NCBI GenBank assembly: GCA_947502505.1 | Contig: CANNAE010000001.1 | Location: 549,265-613,264 of the forward strand | Source of the DNA: an uncultured Planococcus sp. | Lineage (GTDB): Bacteria > Bacillota > Bacilli > Bacillales_A > Planococcaceae | Direction of reading: 5' to 3' | DNA: 64,000 bases | Shown: in pieces, positions 61,108 to 64,000 of the stretch | How the letters are laid out: each line of letters begins with the position of its first letter | How positions within the stretch are numbered: position 1 is the stretch's first letter | Made by a program: the position numbers and the translations under genes | Notes under the pieces: generated by a model | Databases searched by the model: none | The model's input: only the letters and a program-made list of their open reading frames with translations | Told to the model about the DNA's origin: nothing

Positions 61108-61742
61108 TCGTCGCCATAACAGCAGGAGGTCCGGCAGATGAATTGCCGGATCTTTCTTTATATGAAGGGGCGCTGCATATCGGCGTAGACGCGGGAGTCA
61201 TGACGCTGCTCGGCCTTGGGATTGAACCAGTGGAAGCGGTCGGGGATTTTGATTCGGTAACGGATGAGGAATATGAAAAAATCCGATCGGCTTTTCCGTC
61301 TCTGGAACGGTCGCCGTCGGAAAAAGATGAATCGGATACGGAACTTGCCTTGAAAAAAGCGATGGACTATAGGCCGGAGACAGTTATTGTCACCGGGGTG
61401 ACCGGCGGCAGGCTCGACCATTACCTGGCGGCTTTACATATCGTCTTCGCTTATCAACGAAGCTTCCCACATGTCGATTTTATGGTGCTGAACAAGCAGA
61501 ACCGCATTCGCTTCATGGAACCTGGAACCCATCACTTGGAAGCAGACCAGGAGTTTACTTATGTATCCTTTTATCCGTTTTCAGAAGAAGTGAGCGGCTT
61601 TACGATCGAGGGATTCAAGTATCCCGTGAAAGATGAACGGATTCCGTTCGGTTCGACACGTTTCACCAGCAATGAATTGACGGAAGATGGGACGATTGCC
61701 TTTACGGGCGGCCACTTGATCGTTATTGAAAGTTCCGATTGA
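61104..61742 (+). CDS. thiN: Thiamine pyrophosphokinase
   Basis: A 212-residue enzyme that converts thiamine to thiamine diphosphate. The N-terminal half has [26 protein letters not shown] with the conserved Asp residues, then DESDTELAL and [15 protein letters not shown]. The start is GTG at 61104 overlapping the rpe stop, with AAGGAG upstream. In B. subtilis spoVM and rpmB follow on the same strand; here the 57 bases after thiN hold only a terminator, and rpmB is convergent. Confidence 0.95.
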   Translation: MIVAITAGGPADELPDLSLYEGALHIGVDAGVMTLLGLGIEPVEAVGDFDSVTDEEYEKIRSAFPSLERSPSEKDESDTELALKKAMDYRPETVIVTGVTGGRLDHYLAALHIVFAYQRSFPHVDFMVLNKQNRIRFMEPGTHHLEADQEFTYVSFYPFSEEVSGFTIEGFKYPVKDERIPFGSTRFTSNELTEDGTIAFTGGHLIVIESSD

Positions 61743-61749
61743 ACGCACG

Positions 61750-61786
61750 AAAAAATGCCAGGCTGACAATTGTCAGGCCTGGCATT
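61750..61786 (-). terminator. Terminator of rpmB, possibly shared with thiN
   Basis: A long stem (AATGCCAGG/CCTGGCATT, continuing inward with one bulge) with six T on the minus strand side. The plus side lacks a good T run, so it mainly serves rpmB. Confidence 0.8.
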
Positions 61787-61799
61787 ATTCATGAGCGGT

Positions 61800-61988
61800 T
61801 TAGACGCGCTCAACTTTTCCTGATTTCAATGCTCTCGCGGAAACCCATACACGTTTCGGCTTGCCGTCTACAAGGATGCGAACTTTTTGAAGGTTTGCTC
61901 CCCATGTACGTTTTGTCGAGTTCAACGCGTGTGAACGGCTGTTTCCTGCACGAGCTTTACGTCCAGATACTGCACATACTTTTGGCAT
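61800..61988 (-). CDS. rpmB: 50S ribosomal protein bL28
   Basis: A 62-residue basic ribosomal protein. The family signature is present: [19 protein letters not shown], then [14 protein letters not shown] and a C-terminal [17 protein letters not shown]. The N-terminus keeps only one Cys, so it is not a zinc-ribbon form. The ATG at 61988 follows AGGAGGGA. It is transcribed away from asp23 and towards thiN. Confidence 0.97.
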   Translation of the reverse strand: MPKVCAVSGRKARAGNSRSHALNSTKRTWGANLQKVRILVDGKPKRVWVSARALKSGKVERV

Positions 61989-62018
61989 GTAAGTCCCTCC
62001 TCACAAGTGAAGCTGAAA

Positions 62019-62024
62019 ATTATA
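62019..62024 (-). promoter_or_regulatory. Possible -10 box of rpmB
   Basis: TATAAT on the minus strand about 30 bases before rpmB; no clear -35. Confidence 0.35.
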
Positions 62025-62208
62025 ATAGAATTTCAGTTCGTTTTTCGTTTCACATACTTTAATAATTTACCATAGAAAAAAGAGGGGCGCAAGTGAAAAT
62101 CACAGCCTTTCAAGAAAAAAACCTTTACAGGCTAAAACGTTGGCTTTTCTTATAAAGTGCTTTCATGTAGAATGAAAAGAGTGAAATAGGACTCGAGGAG
62201 GAATTTTA

Positions 62209-62571
62209 ATGTCGATTGAGTTAAATAATGAATATGGTCAAATCGATATTTCCAATGATGTGATAGCCCAAATAGCCGGCGGTGCTGCGATCGAATGCTA
62301 CGGCATCGTAGGAATGGCAACCAAACACCAGATCCGCGACGGCCTCACGGATATTCTCCGCAAAGAAAACTTTGCCAAAGGGGTCCTTGTGCGCCAGGAA
62401 GACGGCGATTTGGTCATTGATATGTATGTAATCATCAGCTACGGAACGAAGATTTCGGAAGTGGCGTATCAAGTCCAATCCAAAGTGAAATATACAATTA
62501 CAAAAACATTGGGCATGCCGGTTAGTGCGGTAAACATTTATGTCCAGGGCGTTCGTGTGACGAACCCGTAA
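62209..62571 (+). CDS. yloU: Asp23/YloU family envelope stress protein
   Basis: A 120-residue Asp23/Gls24 (DUF322) protein, the same length as B. subtilis YloU. The core reads GQIDISNDVIAQIAGGAAIECYGIVGMA and later VDLYVIISYG-like strands (VIDMYVIISYGTKISEVAYQVQ). In Staphylococcus Asp23 is membrane-associated and linked to cell-wall stress and to fatty acid kinase. The ATG follows GAGGAGGAA. It is 18 bases upstream of fakA, a conserved pair. The 220-base divergent gap before it holds no promoter I could defend on this strand. Confidence 0.94.
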   Translation: MSIELNNEYGQIDISNDVIAQIAGGAAIECYGIVGMATKHQIRDGLTDILRKENFAKGVLVRQEDGDLVIDMYVIISYGTKISEVAYQVQSKVKYTITKTLGMPVSAVNIYVQGVRVTNP

Positions 62572-62589
62572 GAGGAGGAAAATTCGGTT

Positions 62590-64000
62590 ATGAAGTCATT
62601 AAACGGAGTGAAATTCGCTGAAATGGTGCAGATGGGTTCGCACCATCTATACCAGAATGCGGATTATGTGGATGCATTGAACGTCTTCCCGGTGCCTGAT
62701 GGCGATACTGGGACGAACATGAATTTATCGATGACATCCGGTGCAAAAGAGACAGAATCCCATGCACAAGAACATATCGGAAAAACAGCAAGCGCTTTAT
62801 CAAAAGGCCTCCTGATGGGAGCGCGCGGCAACTCGGGCGTCATTTTGTCCCAATTGTTCCGCGGATTCGGCAAGTTCATCGCCGATGAGCCGGAACTATC
62901 TGCGAAAAAATTGGCAGAAGCATTGCAACATGGCGTCGAGACTGCCTACAAAGCGGTCATGAAACCGGTTGAAGGCACCATTCTGACAGTCGCAAAAGAT
63001 GCGGCGGCAAAAGGCATGACGCTAGCCGACAGCGAAGAAGACATTATCGTGCTGTTCGAAGCGGTCGTCACGGAAGCGAAAGCATCGCTCGAGAGAACGC
63101 CGGATCTATTGCCGGTACTTAAAGAAGTTGGCGTCGTCGACAGCGGCGGCCAAGGCCTTGTTTATGTCTATGAAGGCTTTCTTGCTTCATTGAAAGGCGA
63201 AGCCTTGCCGGAGAAGCATGTCGACAATTCGATGGATGAACTGGTCAGTGCCGAGCATCATAAGAACATTGCCGGCTTCATGAACACCGAAGACATCGAA
63301 TTCGGCTATTGCACAGAATTCATGGTCAAGTTCGAAGACGGCAAGCGCTCATTCAACGAAGCGGCGTTCCGGACGGACTTGAGCGCTTATGGCGATTCCC
63401 TTCTGGTCATTTCAGATGATGAAATTGCGAAAATCCATATCCACTCCGAAGAGCCGGGGAAAGTCCTTACATACGGCCAGGAATACGGAAGCCTGATCAG
63501 CATGAAGATCGAAAACATGCGCCAGCAGCATACCGATATCGTCGGGGAAGGCCATAAAAAAGCCGCTCCGGTTGAAGAAACGAAACACCCCTATGCGATC
63601 GTCACGATTGCAATGGGCGAAGGCGTAGCGGAATTGCTCCGTTCCATCGGGGCTTCTTACGTCATCGAAGGCGGCCAGACGATGAACCCGTCAACGGAAG
63701 ATATCGTCAATGCCGTCCGGTCGATCGGCGCAGAGCGCGTCTTGATCTTGCCGAACAATAAAAACATCATCATGGCAGCCGAACAAGCGGCAGAGCTTCT
63801 CGATATCGAAGCAGCCGTCGTACCGACGAAAGATGTCCCACAAGGCATGTCGGCGCTGCTCGCTTTCAATCCGGAAGCCGGCGTCGCGGACAACAGCCAA
63901 GCGATGGGAGATGCCATCAAGCACGTCAAGTCGGGATCGGTCACTTTTGCGGTTCGTGATACATCGATCGACGGCATCTCCATCAAAAAAGATGATTTCA
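62590..64000 (+). CDS. fakA: Fatty acid kinase catalytic subunit FakA (DAK2-domain, YloV), 3' end missing
   Basis: 470 codons are present and the gene continues past the right edge; the family is about 550 residues. FakA phosphorylates fatty acids bound by FakB for phospholipid synthesis. The N-terminal DAK2 kinase domain has NVFPVPDGDTGTNMNLSM (near 31-48), with the metal-binding Asp residues, and MGARGNSGVILSQLFRGF. VVDSGGQGLVYVYEGFL closes that domain. A second, DegV-like domain (about 300 onward) is partly visible. The ATG at 62590 follows AAGAGGAGG. Pairing with asp23 is conserved. Confidence 0.96.
   Translation, partial: MKSLNGVKFAEMVQMGSHHLYQNADYVDALNVFPVPDGDTGTNMNLSMTSGAKETESHAQEHIGKTASALSKGLLMGARGNSGVILSQLFRGFGKFIADEPELSAKKLAEALQHGVETAYKAVMKPVEGTILTVAKDAAAKGMTLADSEEDIIVLFEAVVTEAKASLERTPDLLPVLKEVGVVDSGGQGLVYVYEGFLASLKGEALPEKHVDNSMDELVSAEHHKNIAGFMNTEDIEFGYCTEFMVKFEDGKRSFNEAAFRTDLSAYGDSLLVISDDEIAKIHIHSEEPGKVLTYGQEYGSLISMKIENMRQQHTDIVGEGHKKAAPVEETKHPYAIVTIAMGEGVAELLRSIGASYVIEGGQTMNPSTEDIVNAVRSIGAERVLILPNNKNIIMAAEQAAELLDIEAAVVPTKDVPQGMSALLAFNPEAGVADNSQAMGDAIKHVKSGSVTFAVRDTSIDGISIKKDDF

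Noticed and set aside
62100-62208. Promoter for yloU-fakA
   Set aside because: TATAAA (62151) and TAGAAT (62168) are present, but neither has a -35 box at acceptable spacing, so I list none.

Overview
The window is a stretch of core chromosome from a Bacillales bacterium. Gene order, protein sequences and moderate base composition point to the Planococcaceae, most likely a Planococcus-like, non-sporulating genus. That genus call is inference from gene order and protein recall, not from a search. I see no insertion sequence, prophage, CRISPR array, tRNA or rRNA gene, and nothing that looks like a new defence or mobile system. Nearly all the DNA is coding.

Layout. (1) 1-5.4 kb: a partial glycerophosphodiester phosphodiesterase, then the ylb region (ylbG, a small conserved protein on the other strand, rsmD-coaD, the PDZ/Lon protease ylbL, tmcAL on the other strand, and ylbN/yceD-rpmF). 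(2) 5.4-9.5 kb: a crotonase-fold enzyme, then a biotin-dependent acyl-CoA carboxylase operon whose promoter holds a perfect CcpA cre site. (3) 9.6-12.5 kb: a PanE-like protein, a small membrane protein and bshC (bacillithiol). (4) 12.6-24.4 kb: the division and cell-wall cluster mraZ-rsmH-ftsL-pbpB-mraY-murD-divIB-ylxW-ylxX-sbp-ftsA-ftsZ, with an MraZ-box array upstream. The order resembles Staphylococcus rather than Bacillus subtilis: murE, spoVD, ftsW/spoVE, murG and murB are absent. (5) 24.5-32.1 kb: ylmE-sepF-ylmG-ylmH-divIVA, then ileS behind an isoleucine T-box, then lspA and ylyB. (6) 32.1-43.8 kb: the complete pyrimidine operon pyrR-pyrP-pyrB-pyrC-carA-carB-pyrK-pyrD-pyrF-pyrE with two PyrR-dependent attenuators. 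(7) 43.8-49.1 kb: the most variable part, with dsdA, a VOC protein, a polar amino acid ABC transporter lacking its ATPase, and rqcH. (8) 49.1-64 kb: remA-gmk-rpoZ, coaBC-priA-def-fmt-rsmB-prpC-prkC-rsgA-rpe-thiN, rpmB on the other strand, then asp23 (yloU) and the start of fakA.

The genes serve cell division and septal peptidoglycan, translation and ribosome assembly or rescue, pyrimidine synthesis, cofactor synthesis, and envelope stress signalling (PrkC/PrpC). Many neighbours overlap by 1, 4 or 8 bases, so translational coupling is the rule. Non-ATG starts are common (coaD, rsmH, ftsA, pyrP, fmt, prpC and the binding protein use TTG). The most informative observations are regulatory: the cre site, the two PyrR hairpins with compensating base pairs, the T-box and the MraZ boxes. 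Sporulation genes are also missing at several loci where relatives carry them.
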